Positions 10,918 through 21,140 of a DNA stretch of 64,000 bases are shown here, piece after piece. Under the pieces are notes generated by a model. That model ran no database searches. It saw nothing but the letters and a program-made list of their open reading frames with translations, and was not told where the DNA came from. Numbering within the stretch: position 1 is the stretch's first letter; each line of letters starts with the position of its first letter. The stretch is from Aedes albopictus. Its lineage: Eukaryota > Arthropoda > Insecta > Diptera > Culicidae. Made by a program: the position numbers and the translations under genes. The stretch lies in NCBI RefSeq assembly GCF_035046485.1, contig NC_085138.1, forward strand, positions 87,407,228-87,471,227. Reading direction: 5' to 3'.

Positions 10918-11136
10918 CGTGACGTTACAACGTTTTGATGCCTTTTTTGTCAGATTTCCCACTGTATCTCATCAATACGACCGAAAAACTCTTTTTTTTT
11001 GCATATTCGGATTCGTTGTAAAATTTGTGATAAGTATCAGCTGTTGAACATTTAGTTTCCATTGGAAAAGTATATTCAAAAAACGAATCAGTAGCGTGAC
11101 GCTGCAACGTTGTAACCTGAGACGAGACTCGCGAAG
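10918..11136 (+). repeat. left arm of a long-range inverted repeat (partner 24791-25002)
   Basis: It begins CGTGACGTTACAACGTTTTG and ends GAGACGAGACTCGCGAAG. The reverse complement lies at 24791-25002 with small mismatches. The two arms enclose the nested composite/hAT/LINE stack. Confidence 0.8.
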
Positions 11137-11482
11137 AGGAAAAGAAGCAACGTCAAGTGCAGCCCAACTGAGCTGTCAGTTGTAGCCCGTTTGATTACGT
11201 TACCTAAAACGAGGAAAGTATTGCTATACGAGATAAATTCTGAAGCCAAAATTCACTCGAGCAGCATTTTCTTCTCCTGTACTGTCAAAAATAAATTGAA
11301 AACAAAATATTCCAATGATTACTTTTCTTGGCGATTGTTGGCGATGCAAAATTTCACCTCAACATGATTTTGTGCGTGAAGGGGATTCAGTCACACTGCA
11401 TGTGAGGTGATGCGGTCACGTACGTGTTTGAACCACCAGCCCAAAACATAATGTCAACACAGATAGGAAGAAGAAAAACCCT
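11137..11482. other. intergenic, nothing recognised
   Basis: Sequence between the inverted arm and the next composite end. No ORF or known repeat is identified. Confidence 0.4.
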
Positions 11483-12246
11483 AATTAATCCACCTAGCGC
11501 TGATGGCGCCTTTCTCGTGCCTTCGAAACCCCATTTCAATAAAAATCAAGCGAAATGTTGATGTATATCGCACTTTCATACAATTAACAGAAATCCATTT
11601 CATGATACCAGAAATCATATCGTTTATCTGGCTTTTAATGTTTGAGCCTCAAACTCTTAAGAAAAAGACGCTATCTTGAACTTGAAGCTGCCATTTAGGA
11701 TTTAAGATTGCCATCTTGGATGTTTTGGTCGCCATTTTTGGCGTCCAAGCATCTTCCCTACGAAAAATATACTTCATAAAACAGCCGCCATCTTGATTGT
11801 GGACCAACATCTTGGATATTCAAGTGGCCATTTTTGGAATCCAGAAATCATCCCCATACCAAATATACCAAAAATGCATTGTGTCAGGCCCTAAAACTCC
11901 TTTAAAGAGCCGCGATTTTGAATTCGGAGCCGCCATCTTAAGTTTTAGTGGAGCTTCTGGTCTCCAGTGTTGATTTCCGCACAAAACTCGCCAACCATGA
12001 TGTATCGCATGATGGGGCTAGTTCAGTTTTATATACGGCCAGTTGTACCGGTGCTGGTCCGGATCACTGAAATGGCCATAACTTTGGAACGCCTTGGCCG
12101 ATCTGGACCATTTTTAATAGCAAACAATTCCAGTCAGATTCAAGCTATAATCCGAAAAATCGGCCAATATGAAGTGCCTTAAAAGTGAGAGAACTTATTT
12201 TGTGCACATACAGACATAATCTTAATTCGTTGAACTGAGTTGATTG
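11483..12246 (+). mobile_element. left part of composite element P2, interrupted by the hAT-like insertion
   Basis: It starts TTAATCCACCTAGCGCTGAT, then GGCGCCTTTCTCGTGCC, the terminal motif of the composite family. It continues with repeated GCCATCTTGGAT phrases (inverse of the AAGATGGC array at 31670-33110) and the start of the core. The core is interrupted at 12246 and resumes at 23095/23103 after an 8-bp duplication. No right terminal motif was found, so P2 is incomplete. Confidence 0.6.
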
Positions 12247-12309
12247 CATTGGCGTAGCTAGGGGGGGTTCCAGGGGTGCCTGGCACCCCCTAGAATACAT
12301 TTGGCACCC

Positions 12310-12719
12310 CCTAGAATTTTTTCTTGACAGAAACCTAAAATCTAAAACTTAAAACAATAATTCTAATATTTGAGGGGATTAGAAGCACAGGGGTGTAAGT
12401 GACAGGAACCCACATTCGAGCAAATGAGGCTCAAAGTTTTTCTCCAATTTTTCATCCCATAAAAAATGTATGAAGTTTCAAAATCAACCCAATTTTCTGC
12501 GATTTATTATAGTTTTTGTAAACAAGATAAAAATAATCTTAAAAAAATTTCGAAAAGCTTGAAGTTTGAAGATGTTTTTGGCATGCTCAACTCAAATTCG
12601 ACAAAAAGGTCACTTGCACCCCTTTGCATCTGGGCTCCTCATTTATTGATGGCACATTTCAACAAAACTTAAGCACACCGAGAATTACTTGTATACTTGT
12701 TGTAAGTTTTGGCATTTAT
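12310..12719. other. subterminal region of the hAT-like element
   Basis: AT-rich, non-repetitive. No gene is recognised. Confidence 0.4.
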
Positions 12720-14159
12720 GATATTGGTAAGAACAATCAACAGACTTCTCTATGGATTTCTCCAGAAATACCTCTATCTACAGTGATTTCTCTAGGCTTC
12801 TTTATGAACTCCTACCGATTTTTCTTTCAATAAAGTTTCCTTAGTATTCTCCAGAAAGTCCTCATGGAGTAGAACATACTAGAAATTTCCGCAGAGTCCA
12901 GCAGTTTCTTTTAGGATTTCTTTGGAAATTCTTACTTTGATACTTCTCGGAATTCTTCTAGGAATTCCTCTAAAAATTTGTATTAGGATTCCTTCAGGAA
13001 TTCCTGGCGGGATTATTCAAGACAATCTTCCTGGAATCCTTTCAGAAGCTTCTCCGGTGATTCTTTCAGGAATGCCTTCAGAGATTTTATTCAGAGATCC
13101 TTCCAGAAATTTCTCATGGAATTCCTCCAGAAGCTTATATTGGCCTTCCTCCGGGAATTGTGACTAGGATTCCTCAAGCAACTCCTGCTGCGACTCTTGC
13201 AGCAATTTCTCTTAGAACTCCTCCAAAAATTCTCACTGTGGTACCTTCAGGTATTCTACTAGGGAAGTTCCAGAAATTCTTCCGGAAAATCTCCCTGGAT
13301 TTTTTTCTAAAAATCTTTTCGGTGATTCTTCCAGAAATTTCTTCAAGGATTTATTCAGGACTTCCTCCAGAGTTTCTTCCAGAAATTCCACAGAGGATTT
13401 TTCCAAGAACTTCTATTGACCTTTCTCCATGGATTCCAGCTGGAATTCTTCAAGCAATCTCCATTAGGACTCCTTCAGAAATACTTCTAGGGAATTCTCC
13501 TGGCATACTTACTTGCTGCAATACTTTCGGGAAATCCTCCTGAGATTCCTCCTGCGATTCCATCAGGGATTCCTTCAGTATACTTTTACCGATTCTTTCA
13601 AGGAGAACTGTAGGCATTCCTCCAGGCATTTTAAGAGAAACTACTTTTTGGATATCCCCGGCATTCCTGATTCTAGGATTTCTATAGAAATTTCTTCTAT
13701 GATACCTCCCGGAATTCTAAGACTACTAGATAACTGTGATACTTTAGAAATTATGCTACGGATTCTGCTAGAGCTTTCTCCTAGCTTTTTGGCTGGGATC
13801 TTTTCAGGCAAACTTCCTGAAATTCTTACAGAAATTTCTTTGATTGTTCTACCACGGATTTCTCCAAGGACTCATCCGGGAATTTTTTCAGAGATTTTAT
13901 CCAAAGATTCCTCCAGAAATTCCTGCAGAAACTCCTTTTGGCTATCCTCCAAGGATACCTCAAACAACTTTTCCTGCGGTTCTTCCAGCAATTCCTTCAG
14001 GAATGCTTACTAGAATACGTCCAGAAATTCTTCTAGTGATTCCTATATGAATTTATCCTAGCATTGTGGCTGGAATTCTTCCGGGAAATCTTCCTGAGAT
14101 TTCTTCGGAAATTCCTCCTGCGGTTCATTCAGGGCCTTCGTTATAAATTCTTCCTAAAT
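12720..14159. repeat. degenerate 12-bp tandem repeat, pyrimidine-rich on + strand
   Basis: Words such as GGAATTCCTCCA, AGAAATTCTTCC and GGGATTCCTTCA recur at multiples of about 12 bp. Because 12 is a multiple of three and the unit rarely makes a stop, open frames of 68-166 codons rich in Ile/Pro/Ser/Gly appear; I do not count them as genes. The array continues at 20243 after the LINE. Confidence 0.8.
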
Positions 14160-14173
14160 ACCTTTACTGATTC

Positions 14174-14797
14174 ATTCCTTACCGATCGCTTTCAGCAGCC
14201 GGTTGTGTTTACCGTGTCTCATCGCAGGCAAACCATTTCGTAGGCGGTGGAGTTTTTTCTCCACAAAGTGGTTTTTATATCGTGCGCTATTCCCACCGAG
14301 GACGAAAGTGATTTGCCTAAGGCGATTAACGCGATCGTCGTGAAGGAAGTCGACACTATACGTGTACGATTCCACCGGTAATTAAAAACCCACGCCACCG
14401 TTTGTGGGCAACAGTTTTCATCGAGGGCGGCGCGGCGGCGAGTGCGACGAGAGGGACAAACATCAGCAACGCCAGCTTGTGTGCATCCGAGTCGTCATCA
14501 CCGTGCTACCTACAGTACTGTATCAATAGATAAGTATTTTCGATATACGCTCTCGCCTCATTGTTCCCATTCCACAGTCTATCACGTGAACACGAGATAG
14601 CTGTCTGACTGCTATTCTATAGCAGTGGTTCCCAACCCACGTTCTGTGGAACAGTATAAAAACTTGTAAAAAGTTTTCAAAGTTATTTTTTTTGTTTATT
14701 TCTTTTTCATTTTGTTCTCTCGTTTTTTAATTACTTTTGACACTGCATAGCGTGTGCGTCAAAGTAAACATAAATTGAATTTTATTTGAACTATCAC
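14174..14797 (+). promoter_or_regulatory. LINE 5' leader, presumed internal promoter
   Basis: 624 bp from the TSD to the first in-frame ATG. The TSD/element junction reads TTC|ATTCC; with the target's TC this makes TCATTC, matching the arthropod initiator TCAKTY with the A as the first element base. Internal promoters with a +1 initiator are known in I and Jockey elements. Start-site use is inference. Confidence 0.45.
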
Positions 14798-16165
14798 ATG
14801 GACGATCCGAATGGAGGCGGATCGCCTCCTAAAGATATTATTGCTCGGACGCGGTTTTACCAGCCATCTTCGCCTGGGCCTTGGGTTGTCTATTTCCGGC
14901 GCAAATGCAAACCTTTGAATGTGCTCTCAATCTCTCGAGAGCTGACGCGTAAATATCCCGGGACTGTTATTCACCAAGTGAAACAGTCCAAGCTGCGTGT
15001 AACCGCACCTAGTTACAAAGCAGCAAACGAAATTGTCCAGCACGAGTTGTTCTCATGTGAATATGCCCTATACATAAATGCACGAGAAGTGGAGGTGGAG
15101 GGGAAGATCCTCGACGAAACGCTGACCTGCGATGACATCAAGACCGGTGTAGGCCGGTTCAATAATAGGTCGATCGCTGATGTGAGTATTCTTGATTGCA
15201 AACCTCTGCAAAAGGCATCCATGGAAGGTGACAAGAAAGTTTACTCACCGTCAGGGTTATTTCGAGTGACATTCCCAGGCTCCGTCCTCCCGGAATTTGT
15301 GGTAATTGATAATGCTTTTTACACAGTACGTCTTTTTAGACCGAAGGTATTTAATTGTACCAAATGCAAGCAGTTTGGTCACAGTGCTAGCTTTTGCGAC
15401 AACAAGCCCCGTTGTGGCAAATGCAACCAAGCTCATCTCGACGAGTCTTGCACACAGGAAGCTGAAAAATGTAGCTACTGTGGTAAAGAACTTCACGACT
15501 TGCAAAAATGCCCGGCCTATAAAAAGCGTATTCAAAATGAGAGTCGCTCCATAATTAAGCGCTCCAAGAAGACATACGCGGAAATGGTGAAATCATCGAA
15601 TCCGCCCGCTATAATGTCTGAGTCAGCTGTCCCAGTTGAAAATCCCTATCAGGAGTTGTCTTCCGATGATCAGGACGATGGCGAAACTGATGAGGGTGGA
15701 TCCATTTCGGAGGTACACGCATCCGGAAAAAGGAAGTCATCATCTTCCCCGGGATTGCGCCGAAAGGTTTTCTTAAAGTCTTCCCTCAAAAGTTTGACAA
15801 CTACCAAAGAAGGCGGAGGGAATTTAAAAACTCCGAAGAAGCAGGTCTCTGATGGTGCAGTTCCTTGCTGCACCAAGGACCTAGAACCTCCGCCTCCAAC
15901 TGTTAAGTATACTTCAAAAAGAAATACTCGACAAGGTGGCAAGAAAAAAGCCACAAAAGCTCCTCGAATTTCAGCAAAATCTATCAAGCCCAAACGAGGA
16001 CTGTTCACTTTTAGGGCCCTTGTGGATCGCTTATATGATGCCCTCGGAATTTCCGACTCCTTCAGAGGCATACTAGACATTTTTCTCCAAGCAGTAGAAG
16101 AGTATCTTCGGAATTTGACACAATCATGGCCCCTTCTTGCTGCGATCATATCTTTTGATGGATAA
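14798..16165 (+). CDS. LINE ORF1: nucleic-acid-binding Gag-like protein
   Basis: Encodes about 455 residues. I start it at the ATG at 14798 (MDDPNGGG); the open frame extends four codons upstream only through a TTG. Three zinc knuckles lie in the middle (about residues 187-245): CTKC...H...C, CGKC...H...C and CSYC...H...C, spaced CX2CX3-4HX4C. Before them is a folded region with aromatic/basic content; after them is a long, basic, Ser/Lys-rich tail. In I-type LINEs ORF1 coats the RNA and carries it as an RNP to the nucleus; that role is taken from the family. The stop TAA at 16163-16165 overlaps the start of ORF2, so translation of ORF2 by termination-reinitiation is likely. No lesion is visible. 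Confidence 0.9.
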   Translation: MDDPNGGGSPPKDIIARTRFYQPSSPGPWVVYFRRKCKPLNVLSISRELTRKYPGTVIHQVKQSKLRVTAPSYKAANEIVQHELFSCEYALYINAREVEVEGKILDETLTCDDIKTGVGRFNNRSIADVSILDCKPLQKASMEGDKKVYSPSGLFRVTFPGSVLPEFVVIDNAFYTVRLFRPKVFNCTKCKQFGHSASFCDNKPRCGKCNQAHLDESCTQEAEKCSYCGKELHDLQKCPAYKKRIQNESRSIIKRSKKTYAEMVKSSNPPAIMSESAVPVENPYQELSSDDQDDGETDEGGSISEVHASGKRKSSSSPGLRRKVFLKSSLKSLTTTKEGGGNLKTPKKQVSDGAVPCCTKDLEPPPPTVKYTSKRNTRQGGKKKATKAPRISAKSIKPKRGLFTFRALVDRLYDALGISDSFRGILDIFLQAVEEYLRNLTQSWPLLAAIISFDG

Positions 16166-19100
16166 TTCATCAACCGAGGTTCAAGATATGATCACTGTAC
16201 TACAGTGGAACTGTCATAGTTTAAAACCTAAATTAGACCTGTTTAAATTTTTGGTTCACAACTCTGATTGTGATATATTTGCACTTTGTGAAACATGGCT
16301 TTCTTCTGAAGACGAACTCAACTTCCACGACTTCAACATTATTCGCCAGGACCGAGATGACCATTACGGAGGAGTACTTTTGGGGATCAAAAAAAGTAAC
16401 TCATTTTATAAAATTCCAATCCCAACTCATCCTGGCGTAGAAATCGTCGCTTGCCAAATAAACGTAAAGGGTAAAGATCTTTGCGTAGCTTCTGTTTACA
16501 TTCCTCCAAGAATTTCAATTAATCGCCGTCATCTTTGGAATGCGATTTCTGCACTATCACATCCAGTTTTAATTCTGGGTGATATGAACGCACATGGTAC
16601 AGGGTGGGGCGAACCATATGACGATAATAGAGCGGCCATTTTCTATTATTTGTGCGACGATTTCAATTTGAACATTTTAAATACAGGTGAAGTGACACGT
16701 ATTGCATCTGACGGCAAAGAAAGTCGTCTTGACCTAACACTGGGATCAAGTTCACTATCATTCGATTGCTTGTGGAAGGTAATCGAGGATCCTCATGGTA
16801 GTGATCACTTGCCCATAATAACCACCATAAAGCATAATAGTGAAAGGTCAGACCAACCAATTCAGGTTCCTTTTGACCTCACAAGGAATATCGATTGGCA
16901 AAAATATGCAGAAGCGGTATCTTTTGGCATCGAATCATTTAATCCCCTCCCACCTTTGGATGAATATCGATTCCTGTCAGAACTGATATACAAGAGTGCA
17001 TTAGAATCACAAAAACGACGTGTTCCAAGTGCAACCTTCAAAAGAAGACCAGCCACACTAGGCTGGGATGATGATTGCACCCAGTTGTATCTTAAAAAAT
17101 CTGATGCTTTCAAAGCTTTTCGTAGGCATGGTACTTCAGATCTTTATCAAGAGTATGCTAAGCTCGAAAAACAGCTGAAGAACCTGCTGAAAGCGAAAAA
17201 GCGTAGTTATTGGCGACACTTCATTGAGGGCCTCTCTAGAGAAACTTCAATGGCAACGCTTTGGAGAGTGGCTCGCAACATGCGAAACCGCTCTTCTTCT
17301 AATGAGAGTGACGAATACTCCAACCGTTGGATATTTAGCTTCGCGAAAAAGGTCTGCCCAGACTCAGTCCCAGCACAACCGATTTCTTGGGAAACATCCT
17401 CAAGAGACGGTTCTCTGGACAGACCCTTCACTATGCTGGAATTTTCTATGGCTCTTCTTTCATCAAACAATTCCGCTCCGGGACGCGATATGATCAAGTT
17501 CAATCTTCTTAAAAATCTCCCAGATATCGCGAAAAGACGATTACTGGACCTGTTCAACTCATTCATGGAGAACAACATCGTTCCGCCAGAATGGAGACAG
17601 GTCAAAGTAATAGCTATTCAAAAGCCTGGTAAACCAGCGTCTGATCATAATTCATACCGCCCAATTGCTATGTTATCATGTTTAAGGAAATTGTTAGAAA
17701 AAATGATCCTATCGCGACTCGACCATTGGGTTGAATCGAATAATTTGCTTTCAAATACACAGTTCGGGTTTCGCAAGGGCAAAGGAACAAACGATTGTTT
17801 AGCGTTGCTTTCAACAGATATTCATCTGGCCTTTGCGGAAAAGGAGCAACTGGCTTCAGTTTTCTTGGATATTAAGGGCGCCTTTGATTCAGTTTCCATA
17901 GGAATATTGTCAGAAAAACTGCACAATAGTGGACTTCCAGGAATTTTAAATAATTTCTTGTATAATTTGTTGTCAGAAAAACATATGAGCTTCAATCTCG
18001 GACAACTGACAACTTCCAGAATTAGCTACATGGGCCTACCCCAAGGCTCATGTTTAAGTCCCTTGCTTTATAATTTTTATGTGAAAGACATTGATAGCTG
18101 TCTGGAAGGACAATGCACGCTAAGACAACTTGCAGATGATGCTGTGGTTTCTCTGAAAGGCCCACATGCAGAAATGTTGCAAAGACCATTGCAAAGTTCC
18201 TTAAACAATCTGTCCATTTGGGCAAGAGATTTGGGGATCGAGTTTGCTCCGCAAAAAACTCAATTGGTTGTGTTTTCCAGAAAGCGGAACCCAGCCCAAC
18301 TGAAACTCAATCTTTTGGGAATAGAAATCGACCAATCTTTGACTTCGAAATACCTTGGGGTCTGGTTTGATTCAAAAGGCACTTGGGGTACCCAAACTAA
18401 GTATTTGGTGCAAAAATGTCAACAAAGGATCAATTTTCTACGCACAATTACCGGAACATGGTGGGGTGCTCACCCGGAAGACCTCATAAAACTTTACAAA
18501 ACGACGATTCTTTCTGTTATTGAGTATGGCTCTTTCTGCTTCCACTCAGCAGCAAACTGTCACCTAATAAAACTGGAACGAATTCAATACCGTTGTTTGC
18601 GTTTTGCCCTCGGCTGTATGCACTCAACGCATAATGCGAGCCTAGAGGTCCTGGCAGGGGTGAAACCTCTCCAGAACCGCTTCTGGGAGCTCTCGCTAAG
18701 GTTACTTATCAAGTGTGGAGTGGGCAACACACTTGTTATTGGAAACTTCGAAGAAATGCTCAGTCTGAACACTCAGTCAAAATTCATGAGAATCTATCTT
18801 TTCTACATGTCATCTGATATAAGCCTCCCAGGTTATAATCCTCCTCGTGTACACTTCACCAATGACAGTTCCTCTGTTAAATACGATCTGTCCATGAAAC
18901 AAGCTGTTCAGGGAATACCAGATCAACTTCGATGTATATCTATTCCTCGCATTTTTAACGAAAAGTACCAAAATGTCAATTCCTGGAAGAGATTTTTCAC
19001 TGATGGATCTCGCATAAATGGATCCACTGGTTTCGGTGTCTTCAATGAAAACTCCACCGCCTTCCGCAAACTTCAGGAACCTTGTTCGGTTTATGTTGCT

Positions 19101-19844
19101 GAGCTGGCAGCAATCAATTTCGCTTTGGGGATGATTTCAAACATGCCCGTAGACCATTTCTTCATCTTCTCGGATAGTCTTAGTTCTATTGAGGCACTCC
19201 GGTCGATGAAACCTGTAAAGCATTCATCTTACTTTCTTACAAAAATAAGGGAGCAGATGGGTGCACTGGTCGAAAGATCATACAAGATTACCTTTGTATG
19301 GGTCCCCTCACATTGCTCAATTTATGGCAATGAGAAGGCGGATTCTCTCGCAAAGGTGGGCGCACAGGAAGGTGAGATCTATGAAAGAAGAATTTCACAC
19401 GATGAATTTTTCCATTTAGTTCGTCAGAGTTCTCTTCAAAGTTGGCAACGTGATTGGCGAGATGGCCAACTGGGACGGTGGTTACATTCTATTATTCCTA
19501 ATGTTTCTTTGCGAGCGTGGCATTACGGTTTGGACGTAGGTCGAGACTTCATACGCGTGATGTCAAGACTCATGTCCAACCATTACTCGCTAGGCGCGCA
19601 TTTGCATAGAATAAACCTCGCGCTCGACAAGCTTTGTACTAAATGCGGTTCCGGTTATGATGACATCGACCACGTAGTTTGGCAATGCCCGGATAATGAC
19701 GCCTCCAGAGCGCTACTATTGGATACCCTTGAGGCCCGAGGTAGACAACCCTTTGTTCCAGTAAGAGATGTGTTGGGAACCCGCGATCTAATCTATATGC
19801 GGTCCATTTATGAGTTTCTTCGCATGTGTTGTATAAAGGTATAA
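16158..19844 (+). CDS. LINE ORF2: endonuclease - reverse transcriptase - RNase H
   Basis: About 1,228 residues from ATG 16158 (MDNSSTEVQD), overlapping ORF1 by 8 nt in another frame. N-terminal endonuclease: LQWNC, CETW, GDMNAHGTGWG, SDHLPI (about 16194-16840). Reverse transcriptase: NSYRPIAML, FGFRKGKGTND, FLDIKGAFDSV (about 17860), GLPQGSCLSPLLYNFY (about 18030) and the catalytic LADDAVV (about 18130). RNase H: FTDGS (about 18994), YVAELAA, FSDSLSS (about 19170), and WVPSHC with GNEKADSLAK (about 19300-19350), so D-E-D-D are all present. A CX2CX8HX4C motif (CTKC...HVVWQC) closes the protein near 19640-19690. It nicks target DNA and copies the element RNA by target-primed reverse transcription. 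No stop or frameshift is seen. Confidence 0.95.
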   Translation: MDNSSTEVQDMITVLQWNCHSLKPKLDLFKFLVHNSDCDIFALCETWLSSEDELNFHDFNIIRQDRDDHYGGVLLGIKKSNSFYKIPIPTHPGVEIVACQINVKGKDLCVASVYIPPRISINRRHLWNAISALSHPVLILGDMNAHGTGWGEPYDDNRAAIFYYLCDDFNLNILNTGEVTRIASDGKESRLDLTLGSSSLSFDCLWKVIEDPHGSDHLPIITTIKHNSERSDQPIQVPFDLTRNIDWQKYAEAVSFGIESFNPLPPLDEYRFLSELIYKSALESQKRRVPSATFKRRPATLGWDDDCTQLYLKKSDAFKAFRRHGTSDLYQEYAKLEKQLKNLLKAKKRSYWRHFIEGLSRETSMATLWRVARNMRNRSSSNESDEYSNRWIFSFAKKVCPDSVPAQPISWETSSRDGSLDRPFTMLEFSMALLSSNNSAPGRDMIKFNLLKNLPDIAKRRLLDLFNSFMENNIVPPEWRQVKVIAIQKPGKPASDHNSYRPIAMLSCLRKLLEKMILSRLDHWVESNNLLSNTQFGFRKGKGTNDCLALLSTDIHLAFAEKEQLASVFLDIKGAFDSVSIGILSEKLHNSGLPGILNNFLYNLLSEKHMSFNLGQLTTSRISYMGLPQGSCLSPLLYNFYVKDIDSCLEGQCTLRQLADDAVVSLKGPHAEMLQRPLQSSLNNLSIWARDLGIEFAPQKTQLVVFSRKRNPAQLKLNLLGIEIDQSLTSKYLGVWFDSKGTWGTQTKYLVQKCQQRINFLRTITGTWWGAHPEDLIKLYKTTILSVIEYGSFCFHSAANCHLIKLERIQYRCLRFALGCMHSTHNASLEVLAGVKPLQNRFWELSLRLLIKCGVGNTLVIGNFEEMLSLNTQSKFMRIYLFYMSSDISLPGYNPPRVHFTNDSSSVKYDLSMKQAVQGIPDQLRCISIPRIFNEKYQNVNSWKRFFTDGSRINGSTGFGVFNENSTAFRKLQEPCSVYVAELAAINFALGMISNMPVDHFFIFSDSLSSIEALRSMKPVKHSSYFLTKIREQMGALVERSYKITFVWVPSHCSIYGNEKADSLAKVGAQEGEIYERRISHDEFFHLVRQSSLQSWQRDWRDGQLGRWLHSIIPNVSLRAWHYGLDVGRDFIRVMSRLMSNHYSLGAHLHRINLALDKLCTKCGSGYDDIDHVVWQCPDNDASRALLLDTLEARGRQPFVPVRDVLGTRDLIYMRSIYEFLRMCCIKV

Positions 19845-20228
19845 TCTTCTGTTTTTTTTTTCGCTTCAGTTTTTTTTTTCTTTGTGTGTGTCTTTTTTGT
19901 GTTATATGTTCCTGGCCATCCGGCAGACGAAAACCCGTGAGAAGCCCATGCCAACACCAGAGGCGACGCCAAAAGCCAAGATACCTCCCGGATGTGCTAC
20001 AGAGAGCCCTGAAACCTTATCCTCACCATGCCTTTCCTTGAAATTTTGTGACCCGCTAACCTCGAGCAGCCACGAGTACCCTGGCCTCCTCCCAGTACTA
20101 ACCTTGAGTACCTAAGAAAGTCAGAAAATTGTATGTAACTGAATACAAAGAATGAATTTCGGCTCCATAAAGCGTTACACGCGATTGAGCCATAAATAAA
20201 TGAACTAGACAAAAAAAAAAAAAAAAAG
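19845..20228 (+). other. LINE 3' UTR and A-tail
   Basis: A T-rich start (three poly-T runs) is followed by a conserved-looking block and the tail GAACTAGAC then about 18 A. The 14-bp TSD follows immediately at 20229. Confidence 0.8.
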
Positions 20229-20242
20229 ACCTTTACTGATTC

Positions 20243-21140
20243 TTGCAGGGACTTCTCTAGGTGTTCCAAGGATTTTTTCTTTGGATTCTCCCGGGCATTT
20301 CCTGTATAGTTTCCTCCAGCAATTGCTCCTAGTATTTATGCAGAGATTTCTACAATGATACATCACAGAATCTTTCTAATAATACCTTCTGAGATTTTTC
20401 CTGTGATTTCTTCAGAATTTTTATCCAAGATATTTTATCCAAGGATTCTCTCATAAGCTTCTCATGCTCTTCCTTCAGGAATTTCAGCTGGATTTCTCAA
20501 GCTATTCTTGCTGTGGTTCTTTCAGCAATTCCTCCTAGGACTCCTCCAGAAATTCTTACTGAAATACCTCCCGGAATGCTTCTAGGGATTCTTCTAAGAA
20601 TGTCTCCAAGGATTCCTCTAAATACTTGCTGGGACTATTCAAGGCAATCTTCATAGGAGCCTTGCCTTCATTGTTTCCTCCTGGAAATCCTTAAGGATTT
20701 GTTTTCTAGAATTTCTCCAAATACTCATCATTCGATTCCTCTAGGAACCCCTCTTGACTTTCATCCAGGAATCTCCTCCAGAAATTCTTATTGTGATACC
20801 TGCAGGAATCCCTCTAGGGATTTCTTCTGGTATTCTTGCTGGGATTCTTCTAGGCAATTTTTCTTGGATACTTTCAGAAATGCCGTTGATTCTTCCAGGG
20901 TTTTTTCGTAAGACTCATCCAGGAGATCCTCTACAGTTTTTAGTCATGGATTACTCTAGAAATTAATCATGATGTTATTCCTGGAACTCCTCTTGGCCTT
21001 CTTCTAGGAATTCCAGCTTTATTGATATAAATCTCTAGAGGATTCCCTAAACGAATGTCGGGAATAGTTGGAATTTCCAGAGAAATCATAGGAGGTATTA
21101 CTAGAAAAATCTCTAGTGAAATCCTAAAGGGATGTACGAG
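20243..21140. repeat. degenerate 12-bp repeat, continuation right of the LINE
   Basis: Same pyrimidine-rich texture as 12720-14159 (CCTCCAGAAATTCTTACTG, CTTCTAGGGATTC). The strand polarity flips near 21.05 kb, where purine-rich words (GGAATTTCCAGAGAAATC) take over. Confidence 0.75.

Larger units (their letters stand above)
14174..20228 (+). mobile_element. intact full-length I-clade non-LTR retrotransposon
   Basis: The 14-bp direct repeat ACCTTTACTGATTC lies at 14160-14173 and 20229-20242. Between them are a 5' leader (14174-14797), two overlapping uninterrupted ORFs, a 3' UTR of about 0.38 kb and a 3' A-run of about 18. EN, RT and RNase H in ORF2 plus a three-knuckle ORF1 place it in the I superfamily; mosquito I-clade elements (MosquI) are the obvious relatives, but the family name is not proven. 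Perfect TSD, both ORFs open and an intact tail indicate a recent insertion that may be mobilisation-competent. Confidence 0.92.

Noticed and set aside
14786..14797. Start of LINE ORF1 at 14786, ORF2 at 16137, and the IR at 48750
   Set aside because: Those positions are TTG codons; in-frame ATGs a few codons later (14798, 16158, 48744) fit the families better.
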